Positions 11,528 through 22,759 of a stretch of 64,000 bases of DNA are shown in pieces. The stretch is taken from assembly GCF_963678635.1 (NCBI RefSeq), contig NC_087071.1, positions 558,001 to 622,000 of the forward strand. The letters run 5' to 3'. The position numbers and the translations under genes were made by a program. The notes under the pieces were generated by a model, which made no database searches, was not told the origin of the DNA, and worked only from the letters and a program-made list of their open reading frames with translations. Origin of the DNA: Symsagittifera roscoffensis. Its lineage: Eukaryota > Xenacoelomorpha > Acoela > Convolutidae. Numbering within the stretch: position 1 is the stretch's first letter; each line of letters opens with the position of its first letter.

Positions 11528-14500
11528 TTGACATACGCAAACAACAGCAATAGAAGTTGCCCTGAGTGTGACAAACCTTTTGATACAAATGTCTTAATTG
11601 TTTATCGTTGCAACTTGTTGTTCATTCACAGCTCAATTGCTCTCAAATTTACAAAAAAAAATATTCTAAACACTCATGATCAACATGGAGGTGTTTGTGG
11701 CTATTGTCATTTGGGCTTTCATTCGCCGAAAAATTTTATCAACTCATTTACTAAAAACTCATGGTCTACCTGTTATGTTATGAGAGCTGCCTCTGCTGAC
11801 TTAGCTACTACAAGTGCTGCTGCTGCTCTCGGTGATGTGTGTGCTGCTGATGAAGACGAAATCAACGGCAGAAGTCTTGTAAAAATGTATCTGCTTTTTT
11901 TTTTGGTGTTCAAGAGATATACGTGATCGGCAGGAATCAACCAACGCATGTCATTTGATTGATCTTTTGCAAGACAAAAAAGATCAGATTCCAAATCTCA
12001 CAACGGAACGTGTTGCAGAAGGACCTAATAAAGTTCAGTTCAGCGCTATTTTGGGTTTGGTGAGAGCAGTAATCAATTCTAGTAAAATAGAACCCGACGA
12101 GTTTTTGACATTTATGCAAACGCCGACATGAACCAGTGATGAGCTTGGGATTGGAAAAGGACAAGCTTTTTGAAATGGTCAAAAATGGCAAGCACTTTTG
12201 GAGACTTTTGCATTTTATGGAAGCGGTTGGACTTTGCAACACGTAATTCAAGTTTCTGTAAAAGTTGCAAAAATTTCTCCAATACCTGAATCAGCTGATA
12301 AACATTAGAAATTACGACAATCAAAACTGTTTCAAACTTCGCTATATGGCTGCTTATAGTCTGAAGCATCTGCCCAAGGTGCACACAAAGCCCAAAGTAC
12401 CTTTGATTTGCCCATGAGTTTCGAATCAATTGGAAACTTTGAACAACTCAACGATGTACGTAAATCTCTTGTTTGAACCTGCAAAGCATCACTATGTACT
12501 TATAACCGATTTGCTTAAACTCCTCTGTGAAACAACACAGGATGCACGCATTTATGTAGAAACTGTTTTAACATTAGTTGGAGTTATGAAGCTCATGAGC
12601 AACACATCCAGTCTCGTAGATATCATGAACCTGCCCTTATAGTCATGACTTCAGCAGAAAAAGGTACTAACCGATACGAGTTCGAAAACCTTCAGGTCTT
12701 ATGGTTTTTGCATCACTTGTGATTATTTCTGCTTTGAATCTTTTCTAAAACCTGTACATTCGTGCCCTGATAATTTTTCGCGATAGCCTTACTTATTCGA
12801 AAATGACAGCTCTGATCAATGCATGAAAAAGTTTCTCAACCAGTCGCAAGATTTAGCGGAAGAGATATATGAACAAAAGCGACGGTTTTCTGATTTCCGC
12901 GGAACTCAAGAACCTTCAAACAAAAAAAAACACATCAACATGTTGCATTTGTTGATTACATTTTAGCAATGGTTTTCTGGAAACTTTCTAATTGGTAATA
13001 TGAACTTAAAATCGAACGGCTGTTCTATACTACCAGTCAGGACTTCCTTAGCATGCTCCTTAGCTGATATCAGATAATTAGTACATTGCATAGAAAAACC
13101 TATATAAGTTTCGCTAAAAAAAGTTTCAGTGTGAACGACTCTTCCAAAATAACAACGTGATAAAAAGTTTCTGATATTTTTCCCACTTCATTCTAAAACT
13201 TCAACTTAAGCAGTTCTCTATATTCGTCATAGTTTTATTTATCAGAACTCATACATACATAAAGCGAACGGGATTTTTCCCATTAAATTAGTGTGGATGT
13301 TTTTGTTTTGACGAACCACAGAATGAAAGAATAGCATATGGGGGAATTCCTGTGAATGAACTTCAATGAAAAAGAGCGATAGTGACCAATTGTCCCAGTT
13401 AATCCTTATGACGACAGCCTTTTTCCGGACTCCATTATGGATGATCTGATCACGGCTTTACGATCCACCTTTCACAAGGAAACTGTATGAACCCAACTCA
13501 CAAGAACATTATCTGGCTGCTTGACGCCTTCATTTTTTGCATATCAACCAAAAGCCAAAGTACAAAATAGTACACCTCTACAGTTGGTCTGCAAAACTTT
13601 TTCTGTCTTTGAAAAATTTTCTAGTTTTAGTGATACTAAGCTCAGTATTAGGTTAAAAAGTAAAGTAAAAAGTTAAAGATAACTTATCCGGCCGAAAAAA
13701 TATAACGGGAAAACAACTGATGTGTTATATCTGATAGTTTTCCATGAGATATCAGACCCATCTTCTCAGACTGACAATTTTCAGTCGAATTTCAGACAGT
13801 TTTCAGAAAAAATGGGCTCATTCAGCCCAAAATGGTGAATAAACAAGCTAAATTTTTCAAAATTTGAGCTCATCCAGCTCCTGATCTCATAGTTGATTTT
13901 TTAACTTTTTATTTCAGCAATTGGTTTTTTCGAGGGAGATAGTTGGCGAGTTTTTATCTAATTTATTCAAAAGAATTGGACTGAACTAGAAAAAAAACTT
14001 GTCAGAGTCGATAATTTGGTTAATTCGAAAGACAAACAATTAATTATTTTTTGGCTAACCAATGTAATGACTCGTGATATCCTTATACGGAATCTTGTTT
14101 GAAAACTAGTGATAATTCTAGAATGTATTCTTTGTAGCTTGAATTACTTGTTTTCTCTGTCTATATTTTTAGTCACTGAGAGTGATACAGCAGATTCAAA
14201 TTATGAGCTTTCATCTGTGTACCAATGTCTCTGAACGCGTGACCTTGGACACATCCTAATAATAATATTTGATACCACTGAAGGGTAGTATTACATCATG
14301 CTATCTGGAATTGGCACATGAAAATTGCAACGAACTGTGAATTTAACCCCAGGCATTGGACATAACATCCAGAACTATGATCTTCACCACATTTTTCTCG
14401 CATTGCATGATTGCGAGCCAAACAGTACAATGAGTGTTATACCCAGCACCGACTATTAATATAAATTTTAGGCATTGGAGACCTAATTAAATCTAAAAAA

Positions 14501-16864
14501 AATGAAGAACGGAACTGGTTTAAAAAATTTCGAGTAACTCATATTCATTGACTCATACTACTTTTTAAATTCTTCCTTGCAAACATTGGTTGATAATCTA
14601 CCAGTGCAGAAAACGTCGATTTGAAAAAAGTAGTCTGCAAATGACATGGATGAGAAACGATGTCTGATACAAAAAAAAGAATTCTGCCTTTATTCATACA
14701 TGGCTAATAGAGAAAAATTTGCAGAAAAAATTGCCTCCCTTGCAACATTAGTCCAGTGTTTAGAATGGAGGAAAAGTTGAAGTTTTAGAAGCGGATCTGG
14801 ATCATGCAAGGGAAGTTTTTAGAGAGTTCAAATGTCAGAACTAGGAGGATTATCGCATCTTGTATCTCAAGTGGACACACTCCTTCTTGCTTGCATCTTT
14901 AAAGAATTTCGTCGAAATCGTCATCAAACTTAAAGCTTCGACTGTGCGCACCATTCGAACTTAGCTGGACACGCCTTTAAAAGTATCTGCAAGATCTCGA
15001 ATGTTCAGCTCATATGAGACCGCCGGCATCTCGAAATGGTCGAGAATATGATGCAACGTGGCACTGCATCTGTGTTCCATAGTCGCTTTTTCCAAGCAAA
15101 CAGCAAAGTATATCGATTCGAATAACCTCTATGGTGGCGTCATGCAAACGGAAAAATTATCTGGTGCGTAACTTTGAGTTATTAGAACATATAGAAGACG
15201 ATGTATTTTTCATTATCCAAAAGTTAATCTCGAGGACCCAGAAGAACTAATTGATAGTCATCAAGATAACCCCAAGATAGCTCCTAGGACCTCGAGGACC
15301 CGGAAGAACTAATTGATAGTCATCAAGATAGTCATCAAGATAGCTCCTATCAAAGAAACAGTGCCCCGGATTGGTTGAGTCTCTACCAAACAAGTTACTC
15401 GGGCAGATGAGAAATCAAGAAATTGCAAGACGTTCAATTGGTAAGGCCAAAAAGTTACTGCAGACAATCATGACAATCAAAACTATACAATTCATTACAA
15501 ATTTGTGCAATAGTATCATTGGTTAGATTTAAATTTAAAAAAGTGCACCGTGTCCTGAATTTTTAACAAGACGCATGGTTGGAACAATATGTCACTACGA
15601 ACATAGCTGAACGCTAATAAGCTAGGAACAATTTTGAAGAGAATTTGTGCTGACTGCTAAACAACTGTGCTTATGGAAACCATAGGAGTCAAAGCGCAAA
15701 CGGATGCATTCGCATAGTTAGAGGTTATTAAGGCACCTTGCAAGAAGTGAGTGCATTCGAGTTCAGGTCCTACAAAAATTTTGTGGAAAATTTGGCACAA
15801 AAAATTATTGAAATAAGCCAATAATTGTGGGAGCTACTGTTCTTGAATTAGCAAAGACTCACCTGTTTAAATGTCAATATGAAAGAAAACAAATTTTGAA
15901 TGACAATTTTTGTATTCTGATACAAACAGTCCCTGTACAAAATCAACGGTGAAGATTTATACCGCAAAATTTCCAAAAAAAGAAGCGTTTTAAATGAATT
16001 TGACCGATAACAATACCCGAAGACCCATTTTTTTGTCGTTAAGTTTTTTTTTGTAATGACCAATTTTTTTGATTTGAAGTTTTTGAATGATTACTGATTT
16101 TAAATGTCACCTTTTTTGCACCTGGACTTCAATTAAAATGATATAGCAGCCACAAAAAAATCCGTTTTCTTTTTCACCACCTATTAGTGATCATCGATAA
16201 ATAGGCTAGTAATCATTTAATTATTTTTTTAGACTCAAAACTACTGGCCAAAGGTGTATCAAAAGCTGGTCAGAAGACGTTGACTCATCAACGATATCGT
16301 TAGGCGTTGACATCTGGCTCGTTATTCAAAGATGAACACAGTAGAATCTTCTCCGAGACACACAATCTGCAAACTGTGACTTCGACGAAAACATCGTTAT
16401 CAGCTTTTGATGACAAACGCTGCTTTCTCGATGATGGCCAGCAGACTCTTACCTACGGTCACAAAAACAGTGTGGGTCAAACTGCCATTGGCAAATAGGA
16501 TAGTGATGACAACGTCGCCGCTGCAAATTCGGATCTAACTGATGATGACCACTTGGATGCCTTTTTTGAAGATCGTCAACAGCCAATGTCGTGGGATTTC
16601 CTAGATCGGGTGTCTCAAAATCTCGCTAAAACTCAAAACGGCGATTGGGACCATCAGAAAATTGATGATGACTACTCTTTGGATAGTGTTGCTTTTGAAA
16701 TTACACAACCACATCCTTCGCTTCGACAACTGATGGACCAGGTCAACAGCAATTGGCAAACTCCAGAAATCGGTCTGATTCGAGCAGCAGAAACCAATGA
16801 CAGTGAAATAGATAGCAAGGATATCACCGATCTGGAGGCCATAAGTTTCAACGAGAACGAGTAG
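11528..16864 (+). pseudogene. Decayed protein-primed family-B DNA polymerase (Polinton/Maverick-like)
   Basis: Several blocks, in different frames and separated by stops, match the order of a protein-primed family-B DNA polymerase. A Cys/His finger-like N-terminus (CPECD, then CGYC) lies at 11.55-11.80 kb. An exonuclease block (GHNIQNYDLHH) is near 14.36 kb. A YRILYL/DTLLLACIFKEFR block is near 14.86 kb. EMVENMMQRGTASVFHSR is near 15.04 kb, PIIVGATVLELAKTHLFKCQ near 15.82 kb, and a C-terminal block (LLAKGVSKAG, then FDDKRCFLDDGQQTLTYGH) near 16.24-16.46 kb. The tail at 16.5-16.86 kb is acidic. The conserved YTDTDS catalytic block (about 15.91-15.93 kb) is destroyed by small indels and a stop. 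The 13.6-14.15 kb part is AT-rich without matching blocks, so it is an insertion, an intron or total decay. No capsid, integrase or protease gene was recognised nearby. The family is confident; Polinton versus a related endogenous DNA virus is not resolved. Confidence 0.8.
15229..15350 (+). repeat. 62-bp tandem duplication inside the polymerase relic
   Basis: The block ctcgaggaccc...gaagaactaattgat...catcaagat occurs at 15229-15290 and again from 15291. Because 62 is not a multiple of three, the duplication shifts the reading frame. It is one of the lesions that broke the polymerase reading. Confidence 0.85.
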
Positions 16865-17490
16865 TCATTCTTGAACTATTCGTTTTTCAATTATAAATTA
16901 GTTGAAGAAGAAGAACCACGGTCAAAATGTCGATGAAAAGATTTAAACAAAAAGAAGTATTAATTTTGAATGCCAAATTAAACTCAGTGATTTAATAAGT
17001 GAATTGTGTTCACATAAATTTGACCTACCGCTGTTCATTGTTTAGACCGTATTTAAAAGCGAGATTTTGTTCCAGTTTTGGAACCCAGTTAATCGAGGAT
17101 TTATTCAGTTTCAATTAAACTAAAGTGTTTTAGCATACTTTTGTATCTATTTGTAAGTAAATTGATATTGAATCCAAGCTTTGAGTAGAACTAAGCAAAC
17201 GGAAAATTGCGCATTGAAAATTATCAGTTGTTTTTAAACGAAAATTTAGCAAATCCTTAACAAAACCAAACATCTAAACACAACATTTAGTGGGAATACT
17301 CAATAATATATCGAAATTTTGCATGAGGACTATTCGGTATGAAATATTATATGCTGACAATTAGTATTTTTTCAAGTTGACCTATGGTTGTCAGATAGCG
17401 CATGGTGACAATTGTGATCTATAAATAATGGTCATCCATCCATGTATGACACTCCCCGTCATAGTGCAATATATGCATACTATTTTTAGT
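16865..17490. other. AT-rich spacer between two relics
   Basis: Between the polymerase relic and the start of the large-protein relic there is no recognisable coding sequence or repeat. Confidence 0.6.
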
Positions 17491-20400
17491 GGAAGAAGGA
17501 CACCTGGGCCAGAAGGCGAAATCAAGATGCAGCTAGAGGAAGACTTTGGAACCCTATGGACTGGAGGAAGTGGAGCTACAACATAAGGGACGTAGGCTGG
17601 ATGCCCCTCGCAGAGTATAGAAAGCCAAGCCCAGTCACGCCCTCGCCTGTGTCGATGGACACTCCTGGAGACAAGAGAAACCTCCCAGTTGAAAAGAGGT
17701 TTGAGGATGCCTTGAGAAGAGAACACGCAACCAAAGTGAACCAAGGGGAGAAAATGGAGGAAGCTCTCAGTGAACCCAGAGAGGACTTAGACACGGGGGC
17801 GACCCCGGCTGAAAAAAAAGTGCCTGGGAGTTACAGTCCTACCACTATTCAAGAGTTGCTACAAGACTTGAGTGGTGAATAGTGCACAAAAACGGCGACG
17901 CCACTTCTGGGATCTCCTCGAATCTAGAGTTATAGCTTGCGAGTCAACCAGTGGACATGGTATTTTTGAGCAGTGATATCAACGAGAAGAACACATTTGA
18001 GGGAAACAAAACGATGTTCTTGAGTACTCTGGATTCAGAAGGATGGCAAAAATTCTTGATGGAGTTCAATCAGAAGGTGAAGCGAAAATTAGATGCTGAG
18101 GAGTTTCAGGAGGAACTGTGAGACATAGTGGTGGAGTTCGGAGAGCCTTTCTTGATGGGAACTGGATTGGACTAGGAGGTGAGAGAGAAATTGCTTAGCA
18201 ACAGGATCCATATCGAAGAAATCAGGCTGAACGCCAAACCCAGCTCCTGTGAAGGCAGCTCTACCCTGAGTTAGAAACATAAAAGAAAAAAGACCAAAAT
18301 GAGTAGTAAAGCTAAACCTATTATTATAGCTAAAGAATTTATAATACCTAAGGCTAGAGAGGGAAAAATATTTCTTGAGTCAAGAGAACAGAGGAGGAAA
18401 GAGTCAGGAGAAGAGGTTCAGGAAAGGAAGCCGCTTCGGATATGATCATGTATACACCCCCAAACAAAGAGTCAAAGTCAAGGAAGAGAAAGCGAGAGAT
18501 AGAGGAAGGGAGTCCTTCAACGGAGGCCTTGTCGGAGGCGAACCTGAAGGAGACACCTCCGATGGTTTTGGCTTACAAAGACTGCGGCATACAAGCCTAA
18601 CTCAAATTCTAAGAGACTGGTGCATGTGAAGGTGGTGCTTGGCTGGAGTCGCATTAGAAGATCTGACCTCATGTGACAAACTAAAGTTAGGCGGCAAAGA
18701 ACCACTTGTACAGGATAAGGATGCAGTATTTTGCTCGAGATGTTTCGGGATGAGTCCTGCGAGGAGAAAGGACGCCACTTGTTTCTTGAATTGGATCATG
18801 TCAGTGATACCTGACGCAGTGAACCAAGCATGCTACCAGAATGCGACGAAGAATAAGGCGTTGGGAACAGGGTCTCAAGCATCATCCTAAACATGTACCA
18901 GAATGCCGGGATTGAGAAGGACGATAATTCCAGGCAATCTTTTAGGAACCATACGAAGATTGATGAAAACTGGAGGCTCTCTAACAAGAAACTCGACAGT
19001 AGCCATGACGTGCTTCGAGCAATGATCGAGGCGGATCAGTATTCGAAGCTTTCGAAGCAATGAGATTATCAGTAAGTATCCAGCGTCATGGGAACGCCAT
19101 TCAACCCTCTCTTGAGCACAGAGGCAGGAGCTGTCAACATGAATTTTGAAGTTACGCCTTTGTTAAAATTTTGGACGGAAAAAAGAAGTGAAAACGACAC
19201 GACGCAATGGTAAAGTCGAGTCTGGGCTTCCTTTTTGAGAATGTACCCGAGAGATATAATTTAAATGATCAGAGAAAAAAGTAGAATTGAGGTTTTGCGG
19301 CGAGGCCAACGTACTGTTCAAGAGCTTGGGAGCTCTGGAAATTATTGAGACCTTCTTGGTGCCGGTACCCTCAAGCGGGTTCGAATGAAGTGATCACGGA
19401 GTGAATTAGGTTGTCACCAAGGAAGGATATAGGCCTGGGTGACTTGAAAGTGATACAAAAGCTGATTTTGCCTCATCCTGAAGAATTCAAAGAGAAAGTG
19501 GACAAATCTAGAGATGAACCACCAAAGAAGATGGAGCCAGGCACTTGTCTGGATCTGGCAGCCGGAGTTGCGGGAGACTCTTGTGTTGGACGATCTTGCC
19601 TGAGAATTCACAGGCAACGTGGTTTGGTGACATTACAGAAGAGAGAGATGTGAGGTACAGATCCTGACTGACTGTTACGCGATTACCAACATCAAATTGG
19701 CAGCGGCACTAGGATTATTCTCGAAGAAGTGTAGCATGGAGTCAATAGAGATGCTAGAATTCAAACACCATTTGGCTACGACACTGAGGGTGGAATCCTG
19801 GCCTGGAGTGTTGCAAATGATTCAGAAACATATCAAGGGGTGGAAAATCGGCTTGGAAGCAGAAATGGGACTCCCGGTGAGTGAAGCCTATTTTGTGCCG
19901 ATGAATGCGAAATCCTTGGTGTGATCGGTCATGGCAAACTTCTGTGAGAGTGATTACCCGCTACACATGTCAATTGTGGAAGCGTCTAGCCACAGAGTGA
20001 TAATTGATAAGGCCTTCTCGGGACTCAAGTGTGTACGACTGGCAAGAATGTCACATCACTAACACCAGATGTGGGAAGCAGTACCAGGAGCCAGGGTAGA
20101 GGAATTGAGTGACACCTTGGGACAAGAGCTCTTGAGTTTGGAGAAGGAGAATTCTAGCGACTTTGAAAAGCAGAGTACGAGTGTAAAGTAATCAATAACG
20201 CCCCAGATGTGGACGAGTATGATTTGATGCACTCGACGATGATGAAGTTCAAGATTTTACCGAGGTTTTAAGAAGAGACCGCATCTCCGAAGCATTAACT
20301 TGACACATGGAGACTATTCATGCCCTTGTTTAGCACAGACTGTGTGTTATCCCGAGAAGTCCAACCTCTGCTTGATGAGGAACTTTAAGGAGATTCGTGC

Positions 20401-21103
20401 AAAAGGGTTACCAGATCATCATCAAAAAGTGACCACCGTCGTCGCGGTGAGATCGGTGCTAGCGCTGCGATGAAATGAAGAAAACGTGATGAAATACCGA
20501 GAAACGAAAGCACCAACCATGGAGGAGACACATGCAAATGATTATAGCAGGAGGCTTGAGTTGTTTGAGACTGCTTGCAAGGTATTCGCTGTACCGATGG
20601 AAGTGAAGCGCGTATGGAGCCGCATACAATTTTTCTTATGGTTCAGTGCGACATTGGTTTTTTGGCTGTATGTCTTGATGAAAAATCACACGAAGAAACA
20701 TCAAAAGGTGTTTTGTAAGTTCCGGGCAGAAATAGGGCCGGAGAATTTCAAGAGACCGCTGCTTGCCAACCGCGTTGCAATAACCACGGGATGGAAGCGG
20801 TTTGATAAGGTATCTAGAGATATTACTAAAGCGAGGGAGTTGATACTGTAGGAAATTCTAGAGAGGAATATGAGATTCAGTTGACATCAGTCCTTTCGTC
20901 TGAACAGAGAGTCCAGGGTAAAGAAGTTGTCAAACCGTGCAAAAAGATTACAAGATTAGAGAGAGTGGATGCGGGTCTACGAACAGATGAAGGCATGGGA
21001 GGAAATCGTGACTAGATCCAATGACGATGAAGAATTGACAAGGCGGATCACGGTGTAGTGCGCATCTGCACCCAGTACTTCAAAAGCAAGAGAGACAACT
21101 TAG
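17491..21103 (+). pseudogene. Decayed, 5'-truncated relative of the 1815-codon protein
   Basis: Plus-strand readings run collinear with residues about 449-1815 of the long ORF at 58550-63997. Matching blocks are V-E-E-G-H-L near 17.49 kb, PYGLEEVELQ near 17.54 kb, SPVSMDTPGDKR near 17.65 kb, RRKDATCFLNW near 18.77 kb, ATTLRVESWPGVLQM near 19.77 kb, SRRLELFETACKVFAVP near 20.55 kb and RVAITTGWKRFDKVSRD near 20.78 kb. The reading ends S-T-S-K-A-R-E-T-T and TAG at 21101-21103, matching the intact C-terminus. It carries many stops, frameshifts and deletions (about 3.6 kb against 4.1 kb expected). The first ~449 residues and any pol are missing and no LTR is visible at either end. It is a different lineage from both the intact ORF and the array copies. 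Confidence 0.85.
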
Positions 21104-22497
21104 GTCGGGCACTCTGTGAAGTTGCCCAGTTGTTCAGAGAACAAAGCTATAAGTAATAAATTAAATTCAGATCATGTTCAGATAAGGCGGGTTTTACACA
21201 AGCGGAGGACTGTTACACTGGCTCTCAGTATCCCCAGACCACGAGGTCACTCCAAAAAATAGGGCTACTAATTAATTATTATATTACGATTGTTTTTGTT
21301 CATTAGATAAAAATCATTATACCCATCGGAGGTGGATCAACGTTTTCCCTCAACTCCTAGCTTTCATAATCTGAAAAGGAAAACTTGATGTTATTTAAAT
21401 CAATTCAAGACATACCAGGAAGCCAAAAATTATTTAAATAAGGTTTCCAGTTTTTTTCGGAGACCTCTCCTGATTCTTGAACCCGTCAATGAGCTATGAT
21501 GTTGTCGACTAGGAAGGGAAGCAAACTACTCCCAATAGCCCTCCTGATTCTCGTGACACACTTCGTTACGATTGTAGCTGCACAATCGTTACAATTTGGA
21601 ATGCTCATCCGCTAATATTGTAGTCTGTAAATTTATATCGGCTTATTTCAACGTTTTGTCTGTTTTCTATAAGCGAAAATCGTTGTTCTTTCTATTGCGG
21701 TTTTCCAGTTGCCAAAAAAGAAAAAAAGGTCACGTGTTTTTCTTTTTGAACCGAATTTCCAACAATAAGCGAACATAATTTACAAAACAGAATTTACAAA
21801 GTGCATCAAAAGAAATGTATCTACATTCTACTGATTCACTAAGTGCTACCAATGGCATCACACTAGATTGCTATAGCTTTTCAAAATTTCTATTAAATTG
21901 CACGTGAGGAGATAACTAGAGAGAAAACTTTGGTCTCTGACTTCCATTGCCAGTTTCTATTCAAAACCTTTTCTTTCAGGTCTAAGAGGTGTTAGGACGC
22001 GGGACAGTCCTGCCAACCAGCAAACTGAAATTATCCTAAAATGTCTCTTCCCTTCTGGAATTTTAGTGGTTAGTGGTCCTGACTATTCAAATTAGAACAC
22101 TCAGTGCTTAGAAGGAGTAGTGAAATAAACTCCCTCCTCAAAAGAATAATCAAGCCTCTCATGCCACGACAAAGTGAACAGTCATCTTGGTTGATTAAAA
22201 ACAATCATGCAAGCTAGTACACTTTTTTTATATTTCCACTGAAATTTTTCTAAATGAAAATTAAGTGTCTCTAAAAACACTAACTAAAATCACAATCAAG
22301 ACATATAAAAGCAATAAATCTTAAACTCAAAATTACTAAAAAAAGTTTCTTTCATCAAGTTTCAATTTCAAGCTTAGCTAGCTTAGTTTCTCATCTGAAT
22401 TATTTTTGCACAAAAAAATTTGAAGTTTTTCCCCCTTCTTTGTTACTCCTTCGTTCATTTTTTTCTTTTAGTTTTCGTCCTTTAGAAGTTCTAAGAC
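21104..22497. other. Spacer between the large-protein relic and repeat unit A
   Basis: AT-rich with no recognisable gene. The short open frame at 21596-21778 has no supported function. The boundary with the array is sharp at about 22498, where sequence shared with the other two units (ttctaaatccttcttat) begins. Confidence 0.6.
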
Positions 22498-22537
22498 TTC
22501 TAAATCCTTCTTATCTTTTTTTGTGTCTTGTCTTTGT

Positions 22538-22753
22538 TGTCATTCGGCTTTTGTCACTGCTCCATCTCCTCCTCCTGTGACATCGACTCTGAACTCCTCG
22601 TCTCTGTGTCTTGTAAACATCGGTGGCCATTCTGACGCTGCTTGCTGTCATTCGGCTTTTGTCACTGCTCCATCTCCTCCTCCTGTAACATCGACTCTGA
22701 ACTCCTCGTCTCTGTGTCTTGTAACACATCGGTAGCCATTCTGACGCTGCTTG
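22538..22753 (-). repeat. 108-bp minisatellite, 2 copies (unit A)
   Basis: Two units starting tgtcattcggcttttgtcac, at 22538 and 22646. 108 bp equals 36 codons, and the minus strand stays open through both copies, giving a Arg/Ser-rich 36-residue repeat (QRRGVQSRC...RRRRWSSDKSRM). It sits just past the segment matching the C-terminal end of the large protein. Confidence 0.9.
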
Positions 22754-22759
22754 AGGTAG

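Noticed and set aside
22538-22753. CRISPR-like array
   Set aside because: The repeats are 108 bp, directly adjacent and without unique spacers, so this is a minisatellite in eukaryote-like DNA.
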